Shown piece after piece: positions 30,403 through 38,366 of a DNA stretch of 38,476 nucleotides. Every line of letters begins with the position of its first letter. Position 1 is the first letter of the stretch. A program made the translations under genes and the position numbers. The stretch covers positions 1 through 38,476 of the forward strand of contig JASJDM010000058.1 of NCBI GenBank assembly GCA_030065125.1. Direction: 5' to 3'. The notes below the pieces were generated by a model. That model was not told where the DNA came from and made no database searches. It worked only from the letters and a program-made list of their open reading frames with translations. The stretch is from Lysobacterales bacterium (GTDB taxonomy: Bacteria > Pseudomonadota > Gammaproteobacteria > Xanthomonadales > SZUA-38).

Positions 30403-32391
30403 TTGGCCCATTCCAGCGTTGATTTTCGGTTCCGTTCCCTGCCGTTTTTAATCACCTTCGGCCTTTGCCTGACCCTGCTGCTGAGCGGCTGCGACAGCTC
30501 AGACACCGGCACCGATCCTGCCCGGACGGAATCCGCGGACGCCACCGAGGAACCACTGTCGGGCGACCTGAAGGACGCCGAGATCCAGGCTCAGCTGCAG
30601 GGGTCCACCAGCTCCGGCGAGGAGAGCCCCGGCGCTTTGCTCTATGCCCGGGACTGCGCCAGCTGCCACGACACCAAGGTGGTCCGGGCCCCGGCCCGCA
30701 ACCTGCTGCAGCTGCTGACCCCGGAAGCGATTCTTGGCTCACTGGAGTCTGGCGTCATGGCCCAGCAGGGCGCCAAACTGTCCGATCAGGAAAAACGCCA
30801 GGTGGTGGAATACCTGGTGGGAACGTCCCGGAGCGAGCCCGTGGTGCTGAAACGCTGCGAAGCTGATGAGGACTGGTTCGACTGGGCTCAGCGGCCTTTT
30901 GCCGACGGCTGGGGGCTGGACTACGCCAACACCCGCAGAGTACCGGACGCCAGCGGCGGCCTGAGCGCAGACCAGCTGCCCAGGCTGGAACTCAAGTGGG
31001 TGTTTGACTACCCCCGCGCCACCCGGGCCCGCTCCCATCCCAGCTTCGCCGGCGGCGGCCTGTATGTGGGCAGCCAGACCGGCACTGTGTACGCCCTGGA
31101 CCAGGCCACCGGCTGCGTGCGCTGGACTTACGAAGCCGGCGCCGAGGTGCGCACCGGCATCAGCATCGCGGACTGGGCAGGCCAGGACGAGCCCCGGGCC
31201 GTCGGTTACTTCGCCGACCTGCTGGCGCGGACCCACGCGGTGGACCTGACCACCGGCAAGGGGTTATGGAAAACCGCCGTGGACGACCACCCCAACGCCA
31301 CGGGCACCGCCCAGCCCGTCGTGTTCGAGAATCGGGTGTTCCAGCCCGTGTCCTCGCTGGAAGTGGTTCCTGCCGCCGACCCGGCCTACTCCTGCTGCTC
31401 CTTCCGCGGTGCCATCGTGACCCTGGCCGCCGACACCGGCGACATCGTGCGTACGACCTACACCATTCCCGAGGAGCCCAGCCAGGTCGCCACCAACAAC
31501 GTGGGCACACCGGTGCTGGCGCCGTCCGGTGCGCCGGTATGGAACACCCCCGCCCTGGACGTGGAAAAACGTCGGCTGTACTTCGGCACCGGAGAAAACT
31601 ACTCGTCCCCGGCGGACGGCAACAGCGACGCCATCATTGCCATGGACATCGACTCCGGCGACATCCTGTGGGTGACCCAGACCACCGCCGGGGATGCCTG
31701 GAACGTGGCCTGCATGGTGTTCATCGAGAACAAGACCAACTGCCCGGTGGAGGAAGGCCCGGACCTGGACTTCGGCGCGCCGCCCATCCTGGTGTCCTGG
31801 GAAGGCCGCCGTATCCTGGTGGCCGGCCAGAAGTCAGGCGAGGTATTCGGCATCAATCCTGACAGCGGCGAGATAATCTGGCGCAGCAAGCTGGGCCGCG
31901 GTGGCGTCCAGGGCGGCATTCACTTCGGCATGGCCGCCGACGGCAGGACCGTGTTCGTGCCTATGTCGGATTACACCGACGCCTCGCTGTCGGAAGAAGA
32001 TGCCCGGCCCGGGATCTTCGCCGTTGATGCGTTTACCGGTGACCTGCAGTGGAGCCACCTGGCGGACAACGTCTGCGGCGACCGGGAGGATTGCGACCCC
32101 GGCATTTCCGCCGCCATCAGCGCCATCAGCGGCGCAACCGTCGCCGGACACATGGACGGCCGCCTGCGCGCCTACGCCGCCGACGATGGCCGGGTGCTGT
32201 GGGAGGTGGAAACCGACCGAACCTTCACCGGCCTGTCCGGCAACGAGGCCCGGGGCGGCTCATTCGGCGGCGGCACGGCGCCGGTGGCTTACCGAGGCAT
32301 GCTGTACGCCAACTCGGGATACGGGCTGTACTTTCACCGCCCCGGCAACGTACTGCTGGCCTTCGGACCAAGGCAGAATTCAGGTCCCTGA
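30403..32391 (+). CDS. PQQ-type beta-propeller dehydrogenase with N-terminal cytochrome c, lipoprotein
   Basis: A 662-residue exported quinoprotein. The signal peptide ends in the lipobox LLSGC (C30). A haem c motif CASCH (85-89) opens a small cytochrome c domain, and from about residue 190 there are propeller repeats such as GTVYALDQATGCVRW, YFGTGENYSSPADGNSDAIIAMDIDSGDILW and GEVFGINPDSGEIIWRSKLG. The adjacent cysteines in YSCCSFRG resemble the vicinal disulfide of quinoprotein alcohol dehydrogenases. The cytochrome-first order recalls polyvinyl-alcohol dehydrogenase. It would oxidise a secondary or polymeric alcohol in the periplasm and pass electrons to its own haem. Start TTG 30403 with AGGAG 7 nt upstream; divergent from the CMD gene (76-bp gap). 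Confidence 0.88.
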   Translation: MAHSSVDFRFRSLPFLITFGLCLTLLLSGCDSSDTGTDPARTESADATEEPLSGDLKDAEIQAQLQGSTSSGEESPGALLYARDCASCHDTKVVRAPARNLLQLLTPEAILGSLESGVMAQQGAKLSDQEKRQVVEYLVGTSRSEPVVLKRCEADEDWFDWAQRPFADGWGLDYANTRRVPDASGGLSADQLPRLELKWVFDYPRATRARSHPSFAGGGLYVGSQTGTVYALDQATGCVRWTYEAGAEVRTGISIADWAGQDEPRAVGYFADLLARTHAVDLTTGKGLWKTAVDDHPNATGTAQPVVFENRVFQPVSSLEVVPAADPAYSCCSFRGAIVTLAADTGDIVRTTYTIPEEPSQVATNNVGTPVLAPSGAPVWNTPALDVEKRRLYFGTGENYSSPADGNSDAIIAMDIDSGDILWVTQTTAGDAWNVACMVFIENKTNCPVEEGPDLDFGAPPILVSWEGRRILVAGQKSGEVFGINPDSGEIIWRSKLGRGGVQGGIHFGMAADGRTVFVPMSDYTDASLSEEDARPGIFAVDAFTGDLQWSHLADNVCGDREDCDPGISAAISAISGATVAGHMDGRLRAYAADDGRVLWEVETDRTFTGLSGNEARGGSFGGGTAPVAYRGMLYANSGYGLYFHRPGNVLLAFGPRQNSGP

Positions 32392-32497
32392 GGGTCGCGA
32401 GGCGGCCTGGAATTCGCCGCGCCACTCGGTCGGAAGACGGGCATTGCCGGCCCGATTGGCTATCATGAGGTAGCGCCCACGTAACGGAGGCGTCCTC

Positions 32498-34582
32498 ATG
32501 CCGACCTGTTTGCACCGCCTGCTTGCGCCATGCTTGCTGCTGGCTACGGCAGCAATTGCGCCCCTCCAAAGCCACGGAACACCTGGTGAGGCCGCAGCCC
32601 TTGGCGGCCTGGACCTGCATTTCAAAAACCCGGAAATTGACGAAATCATCGTCGCCTCGGGCACCTACGAGACGCCAGGTGACCTGGAAGTCATTGCCGA
32701 GACACTGTTTTCAATTGATCGGGATATTGTTTTCAGGGCCAAGGACCCGGAAAACCCACCGGTGTTCGTTGGGGGCGGTCGCGACAATCCGTTTCGCCTG
32801 TTCGACGTCCTGCCCAACGTGACCTTCAGAATCCAGAACATCGTGTTCCAGGATTTTTTTGTCAGCAGCAACGGCGCTGTTGTGTCCGCCGCGGATTCTG
32901 CCTTTGTGTCGCTGCTGGACGTCCAGGCCGAAAACAATGAGGCGGCGGAAGACGGCGGCGTTGTATTTGCCGTTGGTGGAGCGCTGACCGTTGAGCGGTC
33001 GACATTTCTGCGAAACCGGGCAAGACAGGGAAGCGTCACGTCGGCCAGCCGGACGCTGCTCAGATTTCTGCGCAACATAGTCGAAGACAACATAAGCACC
33101 GGAGGTAATGGCGCTGCAGTGCATCACGTGAGTGCCACCCAATCGGTGATCCTGAGAAACATTTTTCGCGGCAATCAGCACAACTTCAACTTCGCCAACC
33201 ACATCTACGGCGGCGGCCAGACCGGGGCCTTTAAGGACCTGGGCACCATTGGACTGACCATCGACGGCAACGTGTTCATCACGCCACCTGGATTTGTCAG
33301 GGAAGTGGTCGTTCGGCATGCCGGCGGCACCGTTCAGATCAGCAATAACGTTTTCAAGAACGTGCCCCCGGATGGATCAGCTATAGACGTGGAGTCCGGC
33401 CGAACGGTGGAAGGTGGAGTGGTTCTCAGGGGAAACCTGTTTGACGTGGAGGGGCTTGTCCCTGCGCGCAAGGATCTTTGCCGCGATGTGTTTGGCGTCG
33501 GTCTGATCGTGTCAGAGGGTTACAACATCGCCGAGGATGCATCCTGCGCACTGGACGGGCCCGGCGACCTTCCCAACACGGATCCCCAGCTTCAGCAGGA
33601 AACCGAGGACGGCATCGTGGCGCTGCGCCCCAACAGCCCGGCCATCGATTCAGGTCTGGCTGACGCCATAGCCAACGTGCTGAGCCCCTGCAGCTACAAG
33701 GACATTCGAGGTCTGGGCCGTCCCCAGGATGGCAACGGCGACGGGCGTTTTGAATGTGACTCAGGGCCTTACGAGGTCCAGGGCGGTCCGGATATCGGGT
33801 CCGCCCAAAGCGCGGCTTATTTTGACCCCGCTCGCAGTGGTGAAGGCGTATTCGTGGAAATTCTCGGCGGAGGCCTGGCCTTCGTTGCCGTGTTCACCTA
33901 TTCGGCGGACGGTCAGACCCCGGCCTGGTTTGTGGGTCTTGGTCAGGTCGTGGGCAATTCAGTCGTAGTGGACGAGGTGCTGCAGACCTCAGGCGGCGTG
34001 TTTGGTGCCGGATTCGCAGCCGCCAGCGTGGTGCGAACCGACGTTGGCGGCCTGTCGCTGGTATTTCCCAATTGCGAATCCACGGCCAGCCCGGGAGTCT
34101 TGAGTTTCGACTCAGAGCCCGACAGCGGCCTGGATGACCTGCTGGTCAGCGCCACCCGGCTGTCCACCATCCTGGATTGCTCGGGCCCGGTCGCCACCCG
34201 CTCGGGGCGGTCGGGGTCATTTTACGACCCCAACCGGGACGGTGAAGGGATCTTTGTACAGTGGCTGTCCAACGGCCAGGCCATCGTCATCTGGTACACC
34301 TACGACCCCCAGGGCAACCAGTTCTGGACCATCAGCGCAGACGTCCTGATCGACGGCAGCAGATTGACCGCCAACATGCTCTACCCGGCCGCAACCACCG
34401 GATTTGGCAGCAGCTTCGATCCCGCCGAAATAGACCTGCAGCCCTGGGGGTCGGTTACGCTCGAATACACGAGCTGCGACAACCTTCAGTTTGGATTCAA
34501 CTCAACGGTGCCGGGGTTTGGCAACGGCAGTTACAGCTATACCCGCCTGACCGGCCTGGCCGGCGCGGTCTGCGACCTGTGA
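32498..34582 (+). CDS. secreted right-handed beta-helix protein with two C-terminal repeat modules
   Basis: A 694-residue exported protein. The signal peptide runs to about residue 27. Residues 35-430 look like a parallel beta-helix (pectate-lyase/polymorphic-membrane type), with repeated strands such as VERSTFLRNRARQG, LLRFLRNIVEDN and VILRNIFRGNQHN, ending in NSPAIDSG. Two similar modules follow, at about 436-565 and 570-694, each opening with a Y/F-DP-R-GEG pattern (AAYFDPARSGEGVF; SFYDPNRDGEGIF) and an aromatic stretch (TPAWFVG; NQFWTIS). No outer-membrane barrel or catalytic residues are recognised. It may bind or modify a surface polymer. It has its own AGG-rich ribosome site and is convergent with the TetR gene 7 bp away. 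Confidence 0.75.
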   Translation: MPTCLHRLLAPCLLLATAAIAPLQSHGTPGEAAALGGLDLHFKNPEIDEIIVASGTYETPGDLEVIAETLFSIDRDIVFRAKDPENPPVFVGGGRDNPFRLFDVLPNVTFRIQNIVFQDFFVSSNGAVVSAADSAFVSLLDVQAENNEAAEDGGVVFAVGGALTVERSTFLRNRARQGSVTSASRTLLRFLRNIVEDNISTGGNGAAVHHVSATQSVILRNIFRGNQHNFNFANHIYGGGQTGAFKDLGTIGLTIDGNVFITPPGFVREVVVRHAGGTVQISNNVFKNVPPDGSAIDVESGRTVEGGVVLRGNLFDVEGLVPARKDLCRDVFGVGLIVSEGYNIAEDASCALDGPGDLPNTDPQLQQETEDGIVALRPNSPAIDSGLADAIANVLSPCSYKDIRGLGRPQDGNGDGRFECDSGPYEVQGGPDIGSAQSAAYFDPARSGEGVFVEILGGGLAFVAVFTYSADGQTPAWFVGLGQVVGNSVVVDEVLQTSGGVFGAGFAAASVVRTDVGGLSLVFPNCESTASPGVLSFDSEPDSGLDDLLVSATRLSTILDCSGPVATRSGRSGSFYDPNRDGEGIFVQWLSNGQAIVIWYTYDPQGNQFWTISADVLIDGSRLTANMLYPAATTGFGSSFDPAEIDLQPWGSVTLEYTSCDNLQFGFNSTVPGFGNGSYSYTRLTGLAGAVCDL

Positions 34583-34589
34583 CCCGAGG

Positions 34590-35228
34590 CTATCCCTTCA
34601 GCAGGGCCCGGATCTGGCCTTCGAGGAACTCCAGCAGCTGGCCCTGGTCGTTGTCCCGGGGGTGCATCAGGTGGCTGATGGCAATCCCCTCCAGCAGCTT
34701 CTGACTGAGTGACAGGGCCAGGTTGAAGGCCTCTTCGTCGGTCCATTCGGGAAACACTTCCCGAGCCGTGAGGTACCACTCCTTGTCGAATTTCTGCTGG
34801 GCCGGGATCAGGATTTTGCGCAGTTCCTCGTCGTGTCGGGCCGCCACGGACAGCTCGAAGAATGCCACGAACAGCGGATGATTGACGTGTTCCCAGTAGG
34901 CATCCACCGCCATTTTGACCCGGTCGGTATCCTGGGGCAGTTCCCGGCCCGACCGGCGGAATGCGCGGATACGCTTTTCGTACAGGAAATCCACCGTAGC
35001 CTTGATGATGTCCAGCTTGGAGGGAAAGTGATGCAGGGTTGCCCCCCGGGACAGGCCCGCTTCCTTGGCGATCATCATGGTGGTGGTGTTGGCATAGCCG
35101 ATTTTGACGATGCACTGCACCGCTGCGTCCAGGATCTGCTGACGGGTGCTGGAGCTTTTGTGGGCCTGCCAGCCTTTTTCTCCCGGGCCGGAGGGCAGGT
35201 TTTTTTCTTTTTTATTGGGCTTGGCCAT
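34590..35228 (-). CDS. TetR/AcrR-family transcriptional regulator
   Basis: A 212-residue regulator. The N-terminal DNA-binding domain is clear: TRQQILDAAVQCIVKIGYANTTT, MIAKEAGLSRGATLHHFPSK (helix-turn-helix about 48-70), then LDIIKATVDF. The ligand domain fills the rest. A lysine-rich leader (MAKPNKKEKN) precedes it. TetR proteins bind palindromic operators as dimers and release them on ligand binding. It is the only transcription factor gene in the window, and is divergent from SDR 5 over 137 bp. It is the best local candidate to bind operators A-D, but no copy of that repeat is seen in its own promoter, so the link is inference. Confidence 0.92.
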   Translation of the reverse strand: MAKPNKKEKNLPSGPGEKGWQAHKSSSTRQQILDAAVQCIVKIGYANTTTMMIAKEAGLSRGATLHHFPSKLDIIKATVDFLYEKRIRAFRRSGRELPQDTDRVKMAVDAYWEHVNHPLFVAFFELSVAARHDEELRKILIPAQQKFDKEWYLTAREVFPEWTDEEAFNLALSLSQKLLEGIAISHLMHPRDNDQGQLLEFLEGQIRALLKG

Positions 35229-35365
35229 CGGTTCTGGGCGTCCTCAACCCCATTGCTTTGCCGTTCAAACCGCCGGGATTGCCGCTGATTTTGCCGAGAC
35301 TGTATCATGAAAAAAGCCGCATTCAGGAAATGTGAACAACAACTTCAACACGAGGGAATAGACCC

Positions 35366-36127
35366 ATGGGTGACCGAGTCAAAGGAAAAGTCGCGCTGAT
35401 TACCGGCGCCGCATCAGGCCTGGGAAAGGCCGATGCACTGGCGCTGGCCGAGGAAGGCGCCACGGTAATCCTGACCGATATCAACGAGGAAGCAGGGTCC
35501 GCGGCGGCGGCGGAAATTGCCGAGCAAACCGGTGCTACCACGGCGTTTTTCCAACAGGACGTTGGTGACGAAAACCGCTGGAACGAGATCATCAGCCAGG
35601 TCGAGTCGGACTACGGCGGACTGCACGTACTGGTCAACAATGCCGGCATCGTGATCTGCGCGTCACCCGAAGACACCAGCCTGGAACAATTCCAGCTGGC
35701 CAACCGGGTGATGAGCGAAAGTGTCTTCCTCGGCTGCCGCGCCGCCATCCCGCTGATGAACAAATCCGGGGGCGGCTCCATCATCAACATGTCCTCGGTG
35801 GCCTCACACCTGGGTTACCCGGTGTTCTTCGCCTACACCGCTGCCAAGGGAGCGGTGCGGGCCATGACCAAGTCTATTGCCGTTCACTGCCAGTGGAACG
35901 GGTACAACATCCGCTGCAACTCCGTGCACCCCAGCTCCATCGACACCCCCATGATCGACCAGGCCAATAAAGAGCTGGGCATCGAGCCGCCTGAGCCCGG
36001 CACCGACCCCGTAGGAATCGGGGAACCCAAAGACGTGGCCAACCTGGTCGTGTTCCTGGCCAGCGACGAGTCGCGCTTTATCAACGGCTCGGAGATCATG
36101 TTGGACAACTGCCTGACGATACAATAG
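35366..36127 (+). CDS. short-chain dehydrogenase/reductase (5)
   Basis: A 253-residue classical SDR: TGAASGLG (13-20), NNAG (91-94), NMSSVASHLG, YTAAK (Y157, K161) and NGSEIMLDN at the C-terminus. The stretch HCQWNGYNIRCNSVHPSSIDTPM resembles hydroxysteroid and 3-hydroxyacyl-type SDRs. ATG 35366 lies 137 bp from the divergent TetR start, and TetR regulators commonly control such a neighbour. The stop codon is followed immediately by a 15-bp direct repeat and REP-like copy 2. Substrate unknown. Confidence 0.9.
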   Translation: MGDRVKGKVALITGAASGLGKADALALAEEGATVILTDINEEAGSAAAAEIAEQTGATTAFFQQDVGDENRWNEIISQVESDYGGLHVLVNNAGIVICASPEDTSLEQFQLANRVMSESVFLGCRAAIPLMNKSGGGSIINMSSVASHLGYPVFFAYTAAKGAVRAMTKSIAVHCQWNGYNIRCNSVHPSSIDTPMIDQANKELGIEPPEPGTDPVGIGEPKDVANLVVFLASDESRFINGSEIMLDNCLTIQ

Positions 36128-36148
36128 GAGTCGTGGGGTCAGGAGTCG

Positions 36149-36217
36149 TGGGGTCAGAGTAAAGGGACAGAGTAAATCCGCATTTCGGATTTACTCTGTC
36201 CCTTTACTCTGACCCCA
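36149..36217. repeat. REP-like long palindrome (copy 2)
   Basis: Two 32-nt complementary arms flank a CATTT loop. The outer 26 nt of each arm are identical to copy 1 at 9-68; the inner part differs (ATCCG/CGGAT versus GGC/GCC) yet still pairs. It lies between the convergent SDR 5 and CaiB/BaiF genes and ends 4 bp from the latter's stop. A 15-bp direct repeat, GGAGTCGTGGGGTCA (36127-36141 and 36142-36156), precedes and enters it, suggesting partial duplication of the element end. Confidence 0.9.
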
Positions 36218-36221
36218 GGCT

Positions 36222-37409
36222 TCAGCCCACCGCCCCGGCGCTCCGCAGGGCCGCGATTTGGTCCTGGCTGAAGCCTAACTCCGTCATCACCTCGTCTGTG
36301 TGTTCCCCCACCAGTGGCGGGCGGTTCCGCACGTCGGGTCCTCCCAGGGTTCGCTTGAATGGCAGTCCGGCCACCGGGGCTGGGGCTGGGGCCCCGGGAT
36401 AATCCACGGAACGCAGCAGGTCCAGGGCGGCTACCTGGGGATGGTCCAGGGCTTCCCGGGGGCTGAGCACGGGTCCCGCCGGAATTCCCGCCGCCGCCAG
36501 GGTTTCCAGCGCCTCCTCGGTACTGCGCCCGGCGCACCAGTCCACCATGGGTGCACAGATCTCATCCCGGTGATCACCCCGGTCCTGGTCCGTGGCAAAG
36601 CGTGGGTCATCGATCCATTCCTCCAGGTCCAGCAGGCGGGCCCAGCGTCGAAACACCGCATCTCCCGGGCAGTGCACCAGCACGTGGCCATCGCCCGTGG
36701 CAAAGACGTCAGACGGCGCCGAAGTCTGCACCCGGTTGCCCGTACCCACGCGGTCGATGCCAAGCACACCCTGCTCCACCAGGTGGGAATTGAACACCGA
36801 CAGGGCGGTGCCCAGCAGCGTGCCGGACACCTGCTGTCCCTGGCCCGACTGATCCCGCTCGCGCAGGGCCGCCATCACTCCCAGCGCCGCCAGCACAGCC
36901 GAACAGTAGTCAACGTAGGGGGCTGCGGCCTTGGCCGGACCGCCGGGCGTCCCGGTGATGTACATGGCGCCGGACATGGCCTGGCCCACGCCGTCAAACC
37001 CGCCCCGATTCACCCAGGGCCCCTCCTCGCCGAACGCGGTGACGTTGGCCAGGATGATATCGGGTTTCAGTGCCTGCAGGCTGTCCAGGTCCAGGCCGAG
37101 TTTTTTCAGGGTCTGGGCGGGAAAATTCGCCACCACCACGTCCGCACTGCGCACCAGCCGCCGGGCGATGTCTTTGCCCTCGCCCGAGCGCAGGTCCAGG
37201 CAGACGCTGCGCTTGTTGCAGGCGGTCTGCAGGAACACCGCTCCTTCACCATCTTTCGTCACCGGCGCGATAGCCCGGTCCTCGGCCCCTCCGAGCCGCT
37301 CCACCCGGATCACGTCAGCGCCCATGTAGCCCAGCAGGGTGGCGCAATAGGGTCCCGCCACGTAGCGGCCAAAGTCCAGTACCCGAATGTCCGACAGTAC
37401 GTCGTTCAT
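36222..37409 (-). CDS. CaiB/BaiF-family (class III) CoA-transferase
   Basis: A 395-residue CoA-transferase that moves CoA between carboxylic acids. Family hallmarks: IRVLDFGRYVAGPYCATLLGYMGADVIRVE at the N-terminus, NKRSVCLDLRSGEGKDIARRL, and the catalytic aspartate in RGGFDGVGQAMSGAM (D139). ATG 37409 has GAGGGA upstream; the open frame continues 22 codons further without support. It could activate a pathway acid without ATP, complementing the AMP-forming ligase at 19317, or act in an unrelated route. It is isolated from the catabolic block by REP copy 2 and has no co-directional neighbour. Confidence 0.9.
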   Translation of the reverse strand: MNDVLSDIRVLDFGRYVAGPYCATLLGYMGADVIRVERLGGAEDRAIAPVTKDGEGAVFLQTACNKRSVCLDLRSGEGKDIARRLVRSADVVVANFPAQTLKKLGLDLDSLQALKPDIILANVTAFGEEGPWVNRGGFDGVGQAMSGAMYITGTPGGPAKAAAPYVDYCSAVLAALGVMAALRERDQSGQGQQVSGTLLGTALSVFNSHLVEQGVLGIDRVGTGNRVQTSAPSDVFATGDGHVLVHCPGDAVFRRWARLLDLEEWIDDPRFATDQDRGDHRDEICAPMVDWCAGRSTEEALETLAAAGIPAGPVLSPREALDHPQVAALDLLRSVDYPGAPAPAPVAGLPFKRTLGGPDVRNRPPLVGEHTDEVMTELGFSQDQIAALRSAGAVG

Positions 37410-37529
37410 GATTCGTCCCTCAAACTTCTGGCCGCAAGGGTACCCGCAATCAGCTGAGGGTTCATGCCTCGGCACGTCGACCCCGTTGACCGGGCTGCTA
37501 CCCGTATCGGGGCCGACCGATCCTTGAAT

Positions 37530-37565
37530 TCCATATATGGAAACAAACAGTTATGCGCCATAACT
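37530..37565. promoter_or_regulatory. two palindromes upstream of the lectin-like gene
   Basis: TTCCATATATGGAA (37530-37543) is a perfect 14-bp palindrome, followed by GTTATG-CGC-CATAAC (37551-37565). Both lie in a locally AT-rich part of the 247-bp gap between the divergent CaiB/BaiF and lectin-like genes. They are candidate operator sites; the binding protein is unknown. The rest of the gap shows only the GAGGAGG ribosome site before 37657. Confidence 0.45.
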
Positions 37566-37656
37566 CGAACAATGATGCAGCGAGTTGCCAGTTGTTTGCA
37601 TCTTCATCGCCGAAAATTGGCTAAGATGATCCCGTTGTTTTTGAGGAGGCAAATCC

Positions 37657-38310
37657 ATGACCCTGCGAATTGCTGCTGCCCTGGTGGTAGCACTGGCGGC
37701 GACCCAGACTGCCGAGGCCCAGAGCCGGCAGAAACTGTTTATCAACCCCAACCAGGACAACCAGCAAATCCGCATCCTGGACGCGGTCTACGGCCAGGAC
37801 CAGCGCATCTGCCGAGCCCTGGACGAGGTAACCCGGGCCTGCGACGGCAAGGACTACTGCGAAGTCATCGCCAGCAACGATCTCTGCGGCAATCCCTACA
37901 GCAACGTGGCCAAGCAGCTGTTCGTGGGTTACGACTGCGGCGACGGTCGGCGCTCCGTTACCGTGGACGAAGGCCAGGTAGCCCGGGTGTACTGCCGTGG
38001 CGGCGACGGCCGCCAGGCTGGTCCGGCGCCGGTTGACGCCAGGCCGGTCGCTCCCGATGGCTGGCGCAGAAACCTGTTGTACATCCAGGGCGCGGAGTAC
38101 GGCTCGTCCGAACGGGTATGTGACGCCACACCGTCGTTCAACTACGCCTGCCAGGAGCAGTACGAGTGCACCGTGCGCATCGACAACAACCTGTGCGGCG
38201 ACCCGGCCCGGGGCACGCGCAAGTCGGTGGAGGTTCGCTACTGGTGTAACGGCCGACTGCGGACCGAATCAGGCGACGAGGGATCCAACCTGCGGATTTT
38301 CTGCCAGTAA
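37657..38310 (+). CDS. secreted protein with two tandem SUEL/galactose-lectin-like domains
   Basis: A 217-residue exported protein with a signal peptide ending around AEAQ (residue 22). Two repeats follow, about 27-114 and 134-217. Each has six cysteines with identical spacing (C52, 62, 68, 77, 94, 113 and C155, 165, 171, 180, 197, 216). The pattern ILDAVYG...C...C.....CEV...N.LCGNP....K.LFVGYDC, repeated as IQGAEYG...CTVRIDNNLCGDPARGTRKSVEVRYWC, resembles the rhamnose/galactose-binding (SUEL) lectin domain known from sea-urchin egg lectin and some secreted enzymes. Carbohydrate binding is a reasonable guess but unproven. Strong GAGGAGG ribosome site. No operon partner; a terminator-like hairpin follows. 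Confidence 0.78.
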   Translation: MTLRIAAALVVALAATQTAEAQSRQKLFINPNQDNQQIRILDAVYGQDQRICRALDEVTRACDGKDYCEVIASNDLCGNPYSNVAKQLFVGYDCGDGRRSVTVDEGQVARVYCRGGDGRQAGPAPVDARPVAPDGWRRNLLYIQGAEYGSSERVCDATPSFNYACQEQYECTVRIDNNLCGDPARGTRKSVEVRYWCNGRLRTESGDEGSNLRIFCQ

Positions 38311-38320
38311 AGGTATCGAC

Positions 38321-38341
38321 GGCCGGGCGTCATGCCCGGCC
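38321..38341. terminator. hairpin after the lectin-like gene
   Basis: GGCCGGGC-GTCAT-GCCCGGCC gives a perfect 8-bp GC-rich stem 10 bp after the stop codon, in the 56-bp gap to the convergent partial gene. There is no T-run, so factor-independent termination is uncertain. Confidence 0.5.
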
Positions 38342-38366
38342 CGGATGATGCAAATGGGCCGGGTGA

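Noticed and set aside
30327..30545. N-terminal membrane segment for the CMD protein (start at 30545)
   Set aside because: That extension is antisense to the signal peptide of the PQQ lipoprotein, and a GTG with AGAGGAG upstream at 30326 gives a normal CMD length.
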